Of a stretch of DNA of 64,000 bases, positions 10,510 through 21,829 are shown piece after piece. The notes beneath the pieces are model-generated. The model had not been told where the DNA came from, did not search any database, and was given only the letters and a program-made list of their open reading frames with translations. How positions within the stretch are numbered: position 1 is the stretch's first letter; each line of letters opens with the position of its first letter. The position numbers and the translations under genes are program-made. The stretch spans positions 19,256-83,255 of the forward strand of contig JACCGJ010018216.1 of the NCBI GenBank assembly GCA_013407085.1, given 5' to 3'. Source of the stretch: Atriophallophorus winterbourni. Its lineage: Eukaryota > Platyhelminthes > Trematoda > Plagiorchiida > Microphallidae.

Positions 10510-12795
10510 TTATATTTTTGTTTGAAGTTGATACAACGTTTTTATCATCACACACTTCGCTGTGTCAACAATACCAAGCAGCCACGACATTTTCGACAAT
10601 GCTTCAGACACAAACAATACTACATCACCGAGAATTAAATTGCGACGTGTGTTGATCCATCGTTGTCGTTCTTGTAACATTGGTAAATATTCTCGTTTCC
10701 ATCTTTTCCAAAATACATCTGTTAAATATAAGGCCTGTTTCCAGTTCATTCTCATTCTTTCTGCAAACCCAATGTTCACTGGGACCTTGAGATTGCTGTG
10801 CTGTAGCGATAAGTCGTTTGGGCGTAGAGCAACTGCCTCAATATCACTTGAGGAGATAGGGACTAAAGGCCTGTTATTTAATATGCGCTTTACTTCAATC
10901 AATGCTGTCAACAAAGTCTCTTCCGAGGGAATTTGTTCAATGCACATGCCAGCCAGCGCTCTTCTTGTCGATCGAATTAGACGCTCCCAAACTCCCCCTC
11001 TATGACTTGCGTATGGTGGATTAAAATGCCACTGTATTCCTCGAGATGAAAGGTTTTTGACGGCGACGGAATCATTGATATTCCTTATCCAAACACGACG
11101 GGCGATGAACCGAAACAAAGCCATTATAAATGAATCGGTTGTCAAGGAGTGTGCGACCTCAATATGCACTGCTCGGCATTGTAAACACGTGAATAAACAT
11201 CCATAACGCTTTTTTATTGATCGACCACGTTTGACATTGAACGGACCAAAGTAATCGAGACCAATGTTAGCAAATGGGTGTCTACCGGAAATCGCTTGAA
11301 CCGCAGGTAAATCTGACATTAACTGGTTTTGTTTAGTAGCGTTCAGTCTCTTACATACCAAACACTTGCTCAATGCACGCTTCACAGAGGATAATCCGTC
11401 GATCAACCAGTACCTTTCCCGCAACATGCACAACGTATGCATAGGACCAGCATGTCCTTCAAGAATGTGCGTATGAATAATAATCAATTCAGTAATATGA
11501 TTTCTTTTCGGCAATATAATAGGATGTTTACCGGCTTCACTAAGGTTCGAATTCCGTAGCCTTTTTCCGACGTGAAGAATACCACAATCCGAGAATGGTC
11601 GTAATTTGTGTAATGATTTCGGAATACATTTACGATTAACACAATTCTTCTGTATTCCGAAGCAATCCTCTCGTACTAGTAATACAATGTTCGACGCTGC
11701 ACCACGAAGCTCACGGACGCGCAATGATTCAAGTAAAAGGGAAGAATTTCCACGATTTCCGAACATCGTTTTTATATATTCTATACAACGAAGCAACCAG
11801 GCTATCGAGCGCACTAACTTTATCCAGCTGGAGAATCTCTGCAACATATGTAGTAATTTATTTTCTGAAGTCGATGCTGATAAATTATCCGTCGTACGTT
11901 TAACCTTAACGTTCTTCACAGGAATATCATACATTGTGGTTGCTGGCCATTTCGCCGGTTCCTCGTGTAAAAAGTCTGGACCGTTCAACCAAAATTCTCG
12001 TTTTACCATATCCGTTACGCCACGTGATGTCATGTCAGCCGGATTAAGTTCTGTTCGCACGTGTCGCCATTGGGTCGTTATTGTATGTTCATGGATCACT
12101 GTTAACCTATTGGCTACAAATGTTACGAAACCAGATGACTCATCACGTATATAATACAGGACCGTCATTGAGTCTGTCCAAAAGTTTACATCCTTGATGT
12201 GATTTCCAAAAGTTCGTTTCAATAGCAAATATATTCGTACTGCAAGCACAGCAGCTTGTAATTCAAGTCTCGGAATAGAAACCGTTTTTAAAGAATTGAC
12301 TCTTGACTTCGAAAATAAAAAACATGCAGGTGAAACGAATCCTTTATTAAAGGTATGACCATATGCAACTGCTCCGTGACCAATTTCAGATGCATCGCAA
12401 AATATATGTAAATATATTTGCGTATCAAGCTGGTTATGCCCACCAATGCAACGAGGTACTCGAAGCTCCTTGGCAGAGCGTAAGGATGATATCCATCTAT
12501 CGAATAGCAACACAATATCATCAGGAATCCTTTCATCCCATCCCAACTTTCTCCTGCAAATGCATTGTAATAAATGCTTTCCGGGAAGAATCCATGGACT
12601 CATTAACCCAAGAGGATCGTACAGACTGCTGACCATGGACAGTATTCCTCTTCTCGTCAATTTTCGATCAGGCATATTGAACTCCAGTGTAAATTCATCA
12701 TAAGATACGTTCCATATCACTCCCAACATTCTTTCGATACACGGTTTGTCCTCCCCTATCACCCGCACCCGAGGAGCCACTTCATGTATCGGCAT
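10510..12795 (-). pseudogene. BEL/Pao polyprotein: RT thumb, RNase H and integrase
   Basis: The 761-residue frame begins after the RT palm. It contains the Pao-type LTRRGILSMVSSLYDPLG block, an RNase H with FCDAS, RLELQAA and WTDSMTVL, and an integrase HHCC-type zinc region ending CLVCKR. The integrase core has GLDYFGPF (first Asp) and HRGGVWERLI (Glu), and there is a C-terminal LGDVVLF block typical of these elements. The segment that should hold the second catalytic Asp (the SDNGTNF-like box) is missing between FRFIARRVWIRN and INDSVAVKNL. The last residues before 10510 are read from the MULE palindrome, so the natural C-terminus is lost. It is separated from the upstream frame by a shift at about 12797. 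Confidence 0.9.
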
Positions 12796-12800
12796 AGAGT

Positions 12801-13100
12801 CTATGCCATAGACTCAAGCAACAATCGGTCGTTTGATAGCCATTTCGTCAATTTGAACCCACCAAGTTCCAATAACTCACTTAGCTGCCGTATCACTGTT
12901 ATTGCTTCTTCTCGAGATGGCACCGAAATCAAGAAGTCGTCCACATAGAAGTTAGTAAGTACATATTTACTGATGCTGTCTTCAAACTTATGTCCAAACT
13001 GTTCTACCGTTATGCGTACCGCATAAGTTGCACAAAATGGTGATGAAGTGGCCCCAAATGGATGCACTGTCATCCAGTACGCTTTAATGTGCGATGTCAT
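12801..13100 (-). pseudogene. BEL/Pao reverse transcriptase palm segment
   Basis: It contains PFGATSSPFCA and the catalytic box YVDDFL (about 12934-12948). It lies in the same frame as the upstream RT segment 13137-13748, separated by one TGA codon at 13137-13139 and 12 further codons. At its 3' end an imperfect duplication (gagtctatggcata / gactctatgccgata) coincides with the frameshift into the next segment. Confidence 0.85.
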
Positions 13101-13136
13101 GTCGTTATTCGACCACCAAAGCAGTCTTGATGCGTC

Positions 13137-13700
13137 TCAGTCCGCCTGTGGCACACCCACTTGCAGAAACATTTCTTCAATGTCAGCCGCGAACGCATAC
13201 TTGTGTAACCGGAAACGTAGAAGGACCTCAACCAAGTTCGTTGTCAGGTTCGGACCCTGTAACAACATGTCGTTCAAGCAGACGTTGTTATACCTTGCAG
13301 CACAATCAAACACAATTCTACACTTCTCCGGTTTCCGTGGATTCAGTACCGGGTGATGTGGCAAGTACCAAACACGTGTCGGACTCTCAATAGTAGCCGG
13401 AATATCCTCGATGTGTCCGGATTCGAAGTGATGTCGCAATACTTCAACATATCGTAAATACAACTGTCCATCTCTTTCAAAACGACGTTTTAACATGCTA
13501 AGCCTCTTTAAGGCTAACTGATAATTATCATCCAATTGAATATCAGGTTTCTTCCATGGAAGAGATACCTGAAAATGCCCGTCAACTAATAAGGATTTTC
13601 CAACTATACGTAACGCAGATCCATAATTACGCGAGAGTCGTATCCTCCACACAAAGATCGGCGAACTTTCCGTCATACAACTTGGTGAGTGTTTGTGCGG
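13137..13700 (-). pseudogene. BEL/Pao reverse transcriptase N-terminal segment
   Basis: The sequence contains VWYLPHHPVLNP, KCRIVFDCAA and FAADIEEMFLQV, the first catalytic Asp of the polymerase. It ends at a TGA where related elements usually carry Arg after the Ala-Asp pair, consistent with a C-to-T nonsense change. The open frame nominally begins at 13748, but its first residues come from the inserted SINE-like repeat. Confidence 0.85.
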
Positions 13701-13710
13701 TGAGAACACT

Positions 13711-13875
13711 TGAATGAATGAATGAACGCACAAGCCTGATCCAGGCAAAGTGCCGTACAGTCAGAGACTGGGCTAAGATACTGTCAGGTTGCCCAGGCCT
13801 AGACAGATATGAGAAAGGAATTAGAAATGGTAGTGAGACTCCAGCCTGTTTCAGCATGCAGCTCACCACCGATGG
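13711..13875 (-). repeat. SINE-like family A inserted in BEL/Pao
   Basis: The block begins with a GAAT microsatellite and GCACAAGCCTGATCCAGG. It contains the tgtcaggttgcccaggcctag core and ends in CAGCATGCAGCTCACCACCG. It interrupts the BEL/Pao reading frame between the protease and RT regions and explains why the two neighbouring frames both carry unrelated residues at their junction. The 5' portion of the family consensus (TGCACGG end) is missing. Confidence 0.85.
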
Positions 13876-15489
13876 CGTCTTGGTAGCGAATGGCTGCTTT
13901 CGACCACTTAAACGTTGTTCAAGCACCCAATGCGCTTCCGGTACGTTACAGCCAATTAGCAAGGTTATTTCTCTCCCCACATTCTCTGAAAATTTCAGAT
14001 CTCTCAAATGTGCATACCTCGCGCTGATCATATTTGGGGAATTCAGCACTGCTTCAGGTAACTTGGAAACCGTGTAAGCTTCGGCTACATGAATTATTTC
14101 ATCCCCGTCTACCGAATGCACATCGAAACTTAACAACGAGCTTTTTAAGTTTCGATGTAGACCAAGTGTTGTAATCGACACATCAACTGGCGCACTAGGC
14201 ATACAAAATTTCTCAACAAAACTCTGCGAGATCAAAGTTGTATCAGAGCCATTATCAAGTAAAGCCACGACCGGAACAAGTCCAACTGTCAGGTAGCCTA
14301 AGCTTACTGCTGTACTGAGAGCAGTAGCACTGCAGTTTATACTTTTCAGTTGCTCATTAGGACGATCATAATGCAGCGAAGAATGGTGTCGTCTACTACA
14401 ACCTTGAACGGGACAAGTCTTCGTAACCTTGTAATCGAATGCCCTGTGAGACCGGCATAAGCAAACGTAACATATTCCATGCTGCTTAGCCATACTCCAT
14501 CTGGCTTTTACGTCAGCCTCCTGATAAACAGGACAATCTTCTATATTATGAGGTCCTCTACATTGAAAACATCCAACCAGCATTGGCCTCGGTTCCCTTG
14601 TAGTCATTAACACCCTCCTTCCTTCTGGCATTCTTGGTTTATCCGATGGCTTTGAAGAGACAAATGTTCTATCTATTAGCATGCCGAATCTGCTCCTGGC
14701 AATTCTTGCTCTCCGAGATACGAACTCGGTCAGACTGGCAAAATCAACTTCTGACCCGTCAGCAAGCATTGTATCCGCTGCGTCAGCCCACTGCTGTTGT
14801 AACGAAACAGGGAAGCATTTCACTAATCCTTCCAAAGTTGTGACTGAATTCAAATCAGCGTCACACTTCATTTGCTTCAATGTGATTTGGCAATTTTCCA
14901 TTTTTATGGCCAAATCAGACAAACCATCGACTTTGTTGGAAAGTCTTCTAGCTTCATCAAGCAACTCCTCTAATGTTGACCTGGCAATTACATGTGGTAG
15001 TCCAAACAAATTTTTCAAAATCATCTTTGCCCGCGTATAACCCTCAGTGGGTTGTAGCATGACACATGCATCAATTGCTTGTCGAGCCTTGCCCCGACAA
15101 TAATACATCAAATACAACAGTCGCTGGCCTGGATCCATAAGCCTCGACTCAATGTAACATTCAAACTGTTTCAGGAACTTCCAATAGTCTATCGGATTAC
15201 CGTCGGAGTAGGATAATTCTACTTTAGGCAATCCCATACTCATGTTCATCGCTGGTTGCAAATAGCTTACCGCCGAGTCGAACCCTTCAGTTTTGCTACT
15301 TGTACCGGCGATCAAGTTTACTTCTTCAGCGACTCCTCGTCGTTCCTTTGTCAAGCGCTCTATCGTTGATCTAGCAGCATCTAAATCGCGCTTTAATTGC
15401 AACACTTGTTGAGAACTCGCAATGCTATCTCTATCATCATCGTTTTCCTTAGAAGCTCTCTTAGGCATACTAGATGAAACAATATACAA
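13876..15489 (-). pseudogene. BEL/Pao Gag and aspartic protease
   Basis: The start at 15489 gives a coiled N-terminus (VLQLKRDLDAARSTIERL). It is followed by the Pao-type capsid-like domain (KVELSYSDGNPIDYWKFLKQF, then YYCRGKARQAI), zinc knuckles CFQCRGPHNIEDC and CYVCLCRSHRAF, and an aspartic protease box ALLDNGSDTTLI near 14240-14275. The protease motif reads D-N-G-S rather than the common D-S/T-G. The frame continues to 13627 only by reading through the SINE-like repeat. I could not find the 5' LTR. Confidence 0.85.
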
Positions 15490-16679
15490 AAATGTTCCAA
15501 AACGACCAAAAATAAATAAAAGGGGACGTCACCAAAGTTGTGAACAGGGATTGACTGTCAAATGTTCAATGTCACGACGATCGGGGAGTTCTTCGCCAAT
15601 TTTGCTCAATATAGCTTCAATTGAACGAACCAAAATGCGTATTTTCTCCGGTTGAGACAAATACTGTACCAGTCAGAAGACAAGTTGTGATGCGAATCCA
15701 ATTGAAACGATCCAACTTGAGCACAGAAACCGAATTGATGCAATTCACGAATTGAGTACTTCTCGCCAAGTTCGAGAAGAATCAAATTCCAAATTGAGTA
15801 CTCCCAAAATTAAGTACTGTATTGTCTGTGACGTGAGTTACGCGTAGTCCACCCGTTTCTTATTTCGACAAATTCAAAACAACGATTGGGATATTCTACG
15901 GTACTGTAATTAACAACAATTACAACAAAAATAACTATACAAACCTTAATTGTATAGGAACGTCACAGCAACAATGGAGCCAAATACTCCAGAATCAAAT
16001 TCAATTCAAACAAAAGACGACCTGATATAAATATAAGAAGAATCGATTTACCAAAATGTCGTCCAAACTTTCTGTGACAATCAAAAATGACACTCAAAAT
16101 AGCGTCCAAAATCAAGCAAAATACTGAAGCCCAAAATGGCAACCAAATTCCGCAACAATGACCGACAATGGCAAAAACAATAAATTAAAACAAACATTTG
16201 ACCGAAGTCGTGTATAGAAAAGATTCACAATAACAGAAATAATTACAAATAGAAAATTTTTATATCAAAATACTGTAGGAAAATGAAACACAAGCAAAAT
16301 CTCTTTCACAAAATTCAGGTTTTTTAACCAGGTTCAAAAAAAAGAAATGTTGAAGGGAAAGGAAGAATTTCAAACCACTTTGAACCTCACACCAAGTATT
16401 CTGTGTTACTTTCGATCATAGAAATCGAAATTTATTATTTGGTTCTTGTCAACAGGTTCACAGCAAAGTTACCTTTTCAACGTAAATATCCGTATGGGCT
16501 CACGCGCGCAAACGTTTTCATGCTACGAACTTTTCTGCAATTTTTGTTATCATTGCAAATATCGTGTAAAGCTACGCATTTTGATACCTGGTGCAATGTT
16601 CTTCCTTGGCTGGTTAATGAGTTATATTGGGTTAGTTGATAGATGATAAAATCACGCGTTTCAAAGTAGTCATATTGAC
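15490..16679. other. Probable 5' leader/LTR region of BEL/Pao, unresolved
   Basis: This AT-rich stretch lies upstream of the Gag start. It should contain the leader and 5' LTR, but I found no second copy of any part of it within the window, so LTR limits cannot be set. Confidence 0.3.
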
Positions 16680-17020
16680 CAGTCGACTAACCTCCCATCA
16701 CTAAACCGAACAACCCATTTCATGCTACTAATATGTGTGACCGCATCCCGAAATCCAACAAACAAACAAACTAATCATTCGATTAAACTGTGACAGCCAG
16801 GATTATTCAACCGATCCAACTCAACCTCTGATATTGCCAACATTGCTTAATAAAGAAATCATGAATTCCGAAGCAGCTAGATCGACCAGTCGACCAAACG
16901 CCTATCATTCAGCTGAACAACCCACTTCAGGCTACTAACGTTTGCAACGCATCACGTGATCCAATATTGACAAAACAAAAAAGCTTTGACAGCGAGGATT
17001 GCTCACCCGACAGCGACATG
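16670..17020. repeat. Diverged tandem duplication (two units, about 207 bp apart)
   Basis: The units begin at GACCAGTCGAC at about 16678 and 16885 and share ordered blocks: GAACAACCCA.TTCA, GCTACTAA, CGCATC, a CAAACAAA-like tract, TTTGACAGC.AGGATT and CACCCGA/CAACCGA. They have diverged considerably. Confidence 0.6.
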
Positions 17021-17369
17021 GTACCAAGTTGAACTATCTGACACGGGTCTGTATCCGCCTAACGCAACAATAATCATGCCCGGCCAGCATCTCGACATGC
17101 ATAATTGTCCCCAGGCCACATGCGAAACGTGTGAACAACCGGTGAGTCTCAAGTCGAGTAAAGTCACGAAGTGCTTTCTGTATATGGATAAGAATCCGAA
17201 GTACCAGGGTGTGTAAGGAAGGGAGGATTGAAAGCCAGATAAAAACCTTTAACACGGAGTATAGTTTTACTTGGTGAAAATCGACATGATCCTAACATAT
17301 CAAATAATGCGGATTAAAAATAACACACCACGCGCTGCGGGAGAGATTTTTCCTACCGAATAGGACAGT

Positions 17370-17450
17370 TTAGTCATTCTAAAAGCTTTTGAACACGAAA
17401 AGTCTTTCGATTGCGTTGATCATCCATGGTTGACATCGAAAGAAGGAGGC
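17370..17450 (+). pseudogene. Possible reverse transcriptase motif remnant
   Basis: A short reading AFEHEKSFDCVDHPWL resembles the polymerase motif with its catalytic Asp (F-D-x-V-D). It is too short and isolated to classify. Confidence 0.25.
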
Positions 17451-17625
17451 CAACAACAACTACAGCTCCCCTAAGAATACACTGACTCATTCAATTGAAC
17501 TCATTATATCGCGATCAATACTTAATTGCAAATGTTATTACTTCTTCATTCGTATTTGCTTTCTGTGGAATTCATTACCATAAAATAATCTGAACAGTCT
17601 TACGATCCGTAATTTCATATTGTAA

Positions 17626-18870
17626 CTAGATACCTATATCAAAGATCGCTCCACTGTTGGCCCTGTATATTGACTCCTTATAAAGCCACACAAACCAACC
17701 GCCCGATTGAATTTTGATTGCCTTTTCTGTAATTTTAATAGCTGTCATCCAATGGCATATGTAAAGCGATTGCTTCTCTACCATAACATATTGATTCGTG
17801 ATTAATGATTTTAGTTGACATGCTAAAAATATCTGAGATTGGTGATAATAGAGCATGGACGCATTGCTTTGGGAGGAACAGTATTATTTCATCGGCAACC
17901 GAGGATTTTTTGGTTTTAACCCAAGTACCCTCACCAGCACACCATTGAGGTTCACAGGGATTTTCTGTATTGTGTTAATTTGTGATCCGAATACAAGCAT
18001 AACATAACATAAGCGCTCATTATGGTAGAACACGCTAGAGTGAACTTGATCGAGTTCAGTCGCGGCTTTAAGAACAGTGAATGTAGTTCCAGTCACAGAA
18101 AATATAGCCGAAACGCAAGGATTTTTCTCTACATTTACTTTTCAATATCTGAAAAAGGACCCTAGGGTTGCGTACAATTTCATCCATCAGATAGATTTGA
18201 AACTTTTTTAAACTTCTGGACAAGTTTAGTATCTTTGTCCCTCGACAAATGGTAGTATTCCCATGATGAGGGTTTTGCCTGCAGTATGTAGCTTCTCCAT
18301 GAACAGTTATTCACCTTTATCAATTTTCGTCTTCAGCTCCAAATAATGACTTTAAATTGGATTTTCAGGTGATTTGGAACATATTTAGAGTGTTTTTTTA
18401 TTTGTTGTAGATTTTTCCCCAGTATCAATGAACAGCATTATTGGTCATCAGTGTTTATAGGTGTCCAGTCTGTGCGTTTATGAATTACAATTCATAATGC
18501 AACCGTATGGATTTTTCATATCAATTTCTGAGCATCACTATCTCTTTTCGCTTAAGATAGATAGTCCAAAACAATGACTACATGATCACTTTCTTCAAGT
18601 GGTGTTTGTCGTGGTGGATACAATCGATGATATTTTCCTCGCTGGTCAAAACAACATCCTGTATTGACGGTGTGTTGGTGCCTCTAAATAGAGTGTTGCT
18701 TTATATGAGGTTAAATAAAGGATTTTCGTCGAACATTTCGTAGAATTGATGAGTATGAGAAATGACAGTCTGAATCTTGATTTAAGTAAATTCTGGTGAT
18801 TGAAGTCACCCATGATCAGGAAATTGTTGTGATATCTGGAAACAACCTGATAAGTTTAATCGAGTAAACT
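17626..18870 (-). pseudogene. CR1-like non-LTR element: endonuclease end, linker, start of RT
   Basis: Read on the minus strand from about 18850, LIMGDFNHQN gives the GDFN box of an apurinic-type endonuclease. It is followed by a decayed domain, the linker RDKDTKLVQKFKKVSN, then ATELDQVHSSVFYHNE and VLGLKPKNPRL (the region just before the polymerase fingers). Many stops are present. It shares the same blocks as the plus-strand relics at 20133-21050 and 23905-26330, so all three belong to one family. Confidence 0.6.
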
Positions 18871-18879
18871 GGTATTCAA

Positions 18880-20130
18880 ATTTTCAAAGGCATCACAGAA
18901 ATATTAAATAGATCGATAGTTTTTATCGTTCACGTGCCTTACACACTCGTAAGTTAAAGTCTCATTACAAGTAAAGTGGAAGTTCAATGTTCGAAAGTTA
19001 CATTTAAACGTAGCACTATTACTGCTTGTCAGATCCAGGCACTTGCCGCAAAGGTTGAGTTGGTTCCATGTAACTGTCGAGGGAACAATCTTTCCAGTCA
19101 AAGCTTGATCGATCGATTACATTTTGTGTTTTGCATCTTGTCATGCTGTCACACATGTTAGTAACCAGAATTGGAATTGCCGGTTGAGTGATAAGCGTTT
19201 GGTTTACAGGTTTCTATAGTTGCGTTTGAAATCGTGATTTTGTCATTTAGAAATAAAGTAAGATAATATTAAGCTACTTTTACAATTGATAACCAAAACC
19301 CAAAGATATCAGTAGGAAAACGTTTTGCGCGAATGAACAAAACGAAAAGGCAACTTTGTTGTACATCAGCTGACAATATCAAAACATATCATTTCCGAGA
19401 GCTGTAGTCCAAAGTAACACAGAATTCAATGAAGGGTATAAACCTGAAAAGATTCAGTTCTTTAGATTTCTTTAATGGTTCTTCAATAGTGTTTACCACT
19501 TCAGGTCTCGCATCCATATCCATTTCTATTACCGATATCACAAAAAAAGGGGCAAGAAGTTTCTACAAATCTGGATTAATGATAACGGTTTTCCATATTA
19601 CATTATTACGAATCATGGGTCATATTTCAATCCATCCTATTCCTTGAGTAAAATCATATTTGGAGTGTGAATACAATCCAAACAACCAGACATCGAATTT
19701 TTGCTACGATTTTATACTATCGCATTGATAGTTTTAGGACACAAAGTCTATTTGGTTATACTAAATTTGAAGAAGTATACCTCCCATTACACCTTCTCGT
19801 TATACGTGCTACTATTGAAGAAGTTCTTGGATATTCCGCGGTAGAGTTCGTGTATAGTAATTTCATCCCAATTGATTGAATTGAGGTTTGCAGACGTGAA
19901 TGTCTTCATTGATTTCCCCCTTTAGTGTTCGCAATCAGCGGAACGCATTCTCATGCGCACATTTTAAAGTCGGTCTTCCAGCAACTTCATAACATTTTAT
20001 TTATACACGATTCAAAGTTCCACTACAGACCGCAATTATCTGTAAACACCTGAAAACCGAATCCATCGTGGAAGTTTCCGAATGTGTTGGAAATTTGCAC
20101 AGCGATGCCAGAAATCCTGATCCAAAAAAC
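18880..20130. other. No recognisable gene
   Basis: Only short frames are present, and no protein motif or repeat shared with the rest of the window was seen. It may be older decayed transposon sequence. Confidence 0.4.
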
Positions 20131-20132
20131 GA

Positions 20133-21050
20133 ATGTCGACCGACTCTATCGGTGTCAGTGATGTAATACACCCATTAACACGAGCTGTACCACCTTTGAA
20201 ACGTACTCAAATTATTCATTCAACAATTTTATCCATAACAAACATCAAATATTTGTACACTAACGCACAATACTTCATAAATAAGTTACATGAGCTAACT
20301 GAGCTTCCTCAAAATATATTCATAACTCCTGGTATCCTTAACCGAATCCTGGTTTAATCGACTATTTGTGTAGAAGAAAATTTCCATTCCAAACATGTTA
20401 CTTTTTATCATGAGCGTATGGATAGTCGAGGAGGAGGTGTTGCAATTGATCAACAACTTACGTTTAGAGACACAGGCAACGATTTTTGATTGTAGTTGAC
20501 AATCAAAGGAAACGTACTAAGTTGAGTGGGCAGCAAATCAAGATCAAAATAAGCAGAAGGGTCTATAAAGCGATAGGCCAATGACAGGTTAGAAAAGGAG
20601 TGTGAAAGATGATATTGAGGGAAAAGAAAGAAACAACAACGATTTGATACTGAAGACACCGTGGAAACTGTAGTGTTGATGTGATTTACCTACAACCGTC
20701 AGCAGAACAATCGAACAATTCGTTTTAACTAATGAAAAATCAGCTGTTTATTTTTAGATATCAAAACAGTGTCCTGATCATGGGTGAATTTAATCTCCAG
20801 AATTTACGAAAAAGCGAGATTAACTTGCTGAATTCTCTTGATCATCGATTCTACGAAATGTTCAATGAAATTCCTTTATTTAGCCAATTACCAAGCAACA
20901 CTCGCTTTAGAGTTACAAAAACACAATCTATTCTCGATCTTGTTATGACGAGCGAGGAAAAAAACACCACATGAAAAGAGTGATCACGTAGTCATTGTTT
21001 TGGACGATTTATCTGAAGCGAAATAAGCAGGTGATGCTTTTGTTCGGTCA
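20133..21050 (+). pseudogene. CR1-like non-LTR endonuclease remnant
   Basis: IKYLYTNAQYFINKL matches the start of the CR1-type endonuclease ('TNAQSL-x-NK'). A shifted frame reads RGGGVAIDQQL, then VLIMGEFNLQN (GDFN box, Glu for Asp) and SILDLVMTSEE. Three or more frame breaks are needed to read it through. After about 21050 the similarity to the minus-strand copy at 18560 stops and resumes at about 23905, suggesting a nested insertion of almost 3 kb. Confidence 0.6.
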
Positions 21051-21489
21051 CTTAATCGTCAAACAATTATTCGTCATACACAATTATTACGGTATTTTGC
21101 TCTATAAATGAGCAATGCGTCAGTGTTTGTTAGTTCCATGAAAGCACGAGAGAAGTAGTACATTCGGTAAACAAGAGTTAGGTCAAAATTTGGTGCGACC
21201 AGAACACAACAAACAGCCACAAACTAATTACGGAGCTGTGAGTGGTATGAATGTAAGCACCACAATACAAAAGTAAAGTTACTTTTCTGGTTTCCAGTCG
21301 TTGGCGCTCATGGGGCTCCCAGTCAGCTGGAAAAGGGTTTTTAAAGCTGACCACATAAAATGAATCATTTTTGATCAATTATATCAAGTGGTAATATTCA
21401 TCATCCCAGTGCACAAATATATCTGTCGATTACGAATCATTTTCTGCAATTTGTGTGAATAGACAACGTAACAAATGTTGTAGCACTTT

Positions 21490-21827
21490 CTAAAGCTGAT
21501 CTACACAGCATGTTCACCTTACTACGAAGGCGCATACGCTGGTTGGGTCACGTCTACCGAATATTAAATAGTCGTATTCCAAAAGTTTTACTATATGATG
21601 AGTTGAAATCAGGAAGTGGACTATTGAGCAGACACCACTTGCGGTACAAAAACGTTATCAAACGATATATAAAAGCTCTTGAAATTGAGAATACCAGTAG
21701 AGAAAAACTTGTTCTTCATCGCTCACTTTGGAGGAACTGTTTGACGCCTCATGTTCACGCAGAGGAAGAGCAGATACTGCTTTCGGCTAATGAGAGGAGA
21801 TCATGCTGTGCACCTGCCGCCGATTAG
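21490..21827 (+). pseudogene. Non-LTR polymerase C-terminus of a different family
   Basis: The frame reads RRRIRWLGHVYRI, then PKVLLYDELKSG, HHLRYKNVIKRYIKAL and HRSLWRNC. This is the familiar 'RW-GHV ... L-YGEL ... RYKD ... KRD-K' C-terminal signature of arthropod- and flatworm-type non-LTR elements. The block lies between the two halves of the CR1-like relic. Confidence 0.7.
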
Positions 21828-21829
21828 CC

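Larger units (their letters stand above)
6435..10545. mobile_element. Head-to-head MULE palindrome (two inverted copies, 30-bp spacer)
   Basis: Left arm 6435-8475 and right arm 8506-10545 are inverted copies. Their mirror axis is at 8490.5 in the core and about 8490 at the outer ends, a net one-base indel per side. Corresponding antisense frames match exactly (7974-8342 with 8639-9007; 7563-7766 with 9215-9418). The spacer 8476-8505 is not palindromic. Each arm carries the C-terminal majority of a Mutator-like transposase followed by the same 3' flank, so both outer ends of the unit are the same sequence in opposite orientation. A few substitutions and a one-base deletion distinguish the arms. 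No target-site duplication is visible at 6435/10545. Confidence 0.9.

Noticed and set aside
10562..12154. Plus-strand open frames at 10562-11005 and 11606-12154
   Set aside because: They are antisense of the BEL/Pao polymerase and integrase.
16986..17216. 76-codon Cys-containing frame
   Set aside because: Short, starts at a non-ATG codon, no recognisable motif, and overlaps the diverged tandem repeat.
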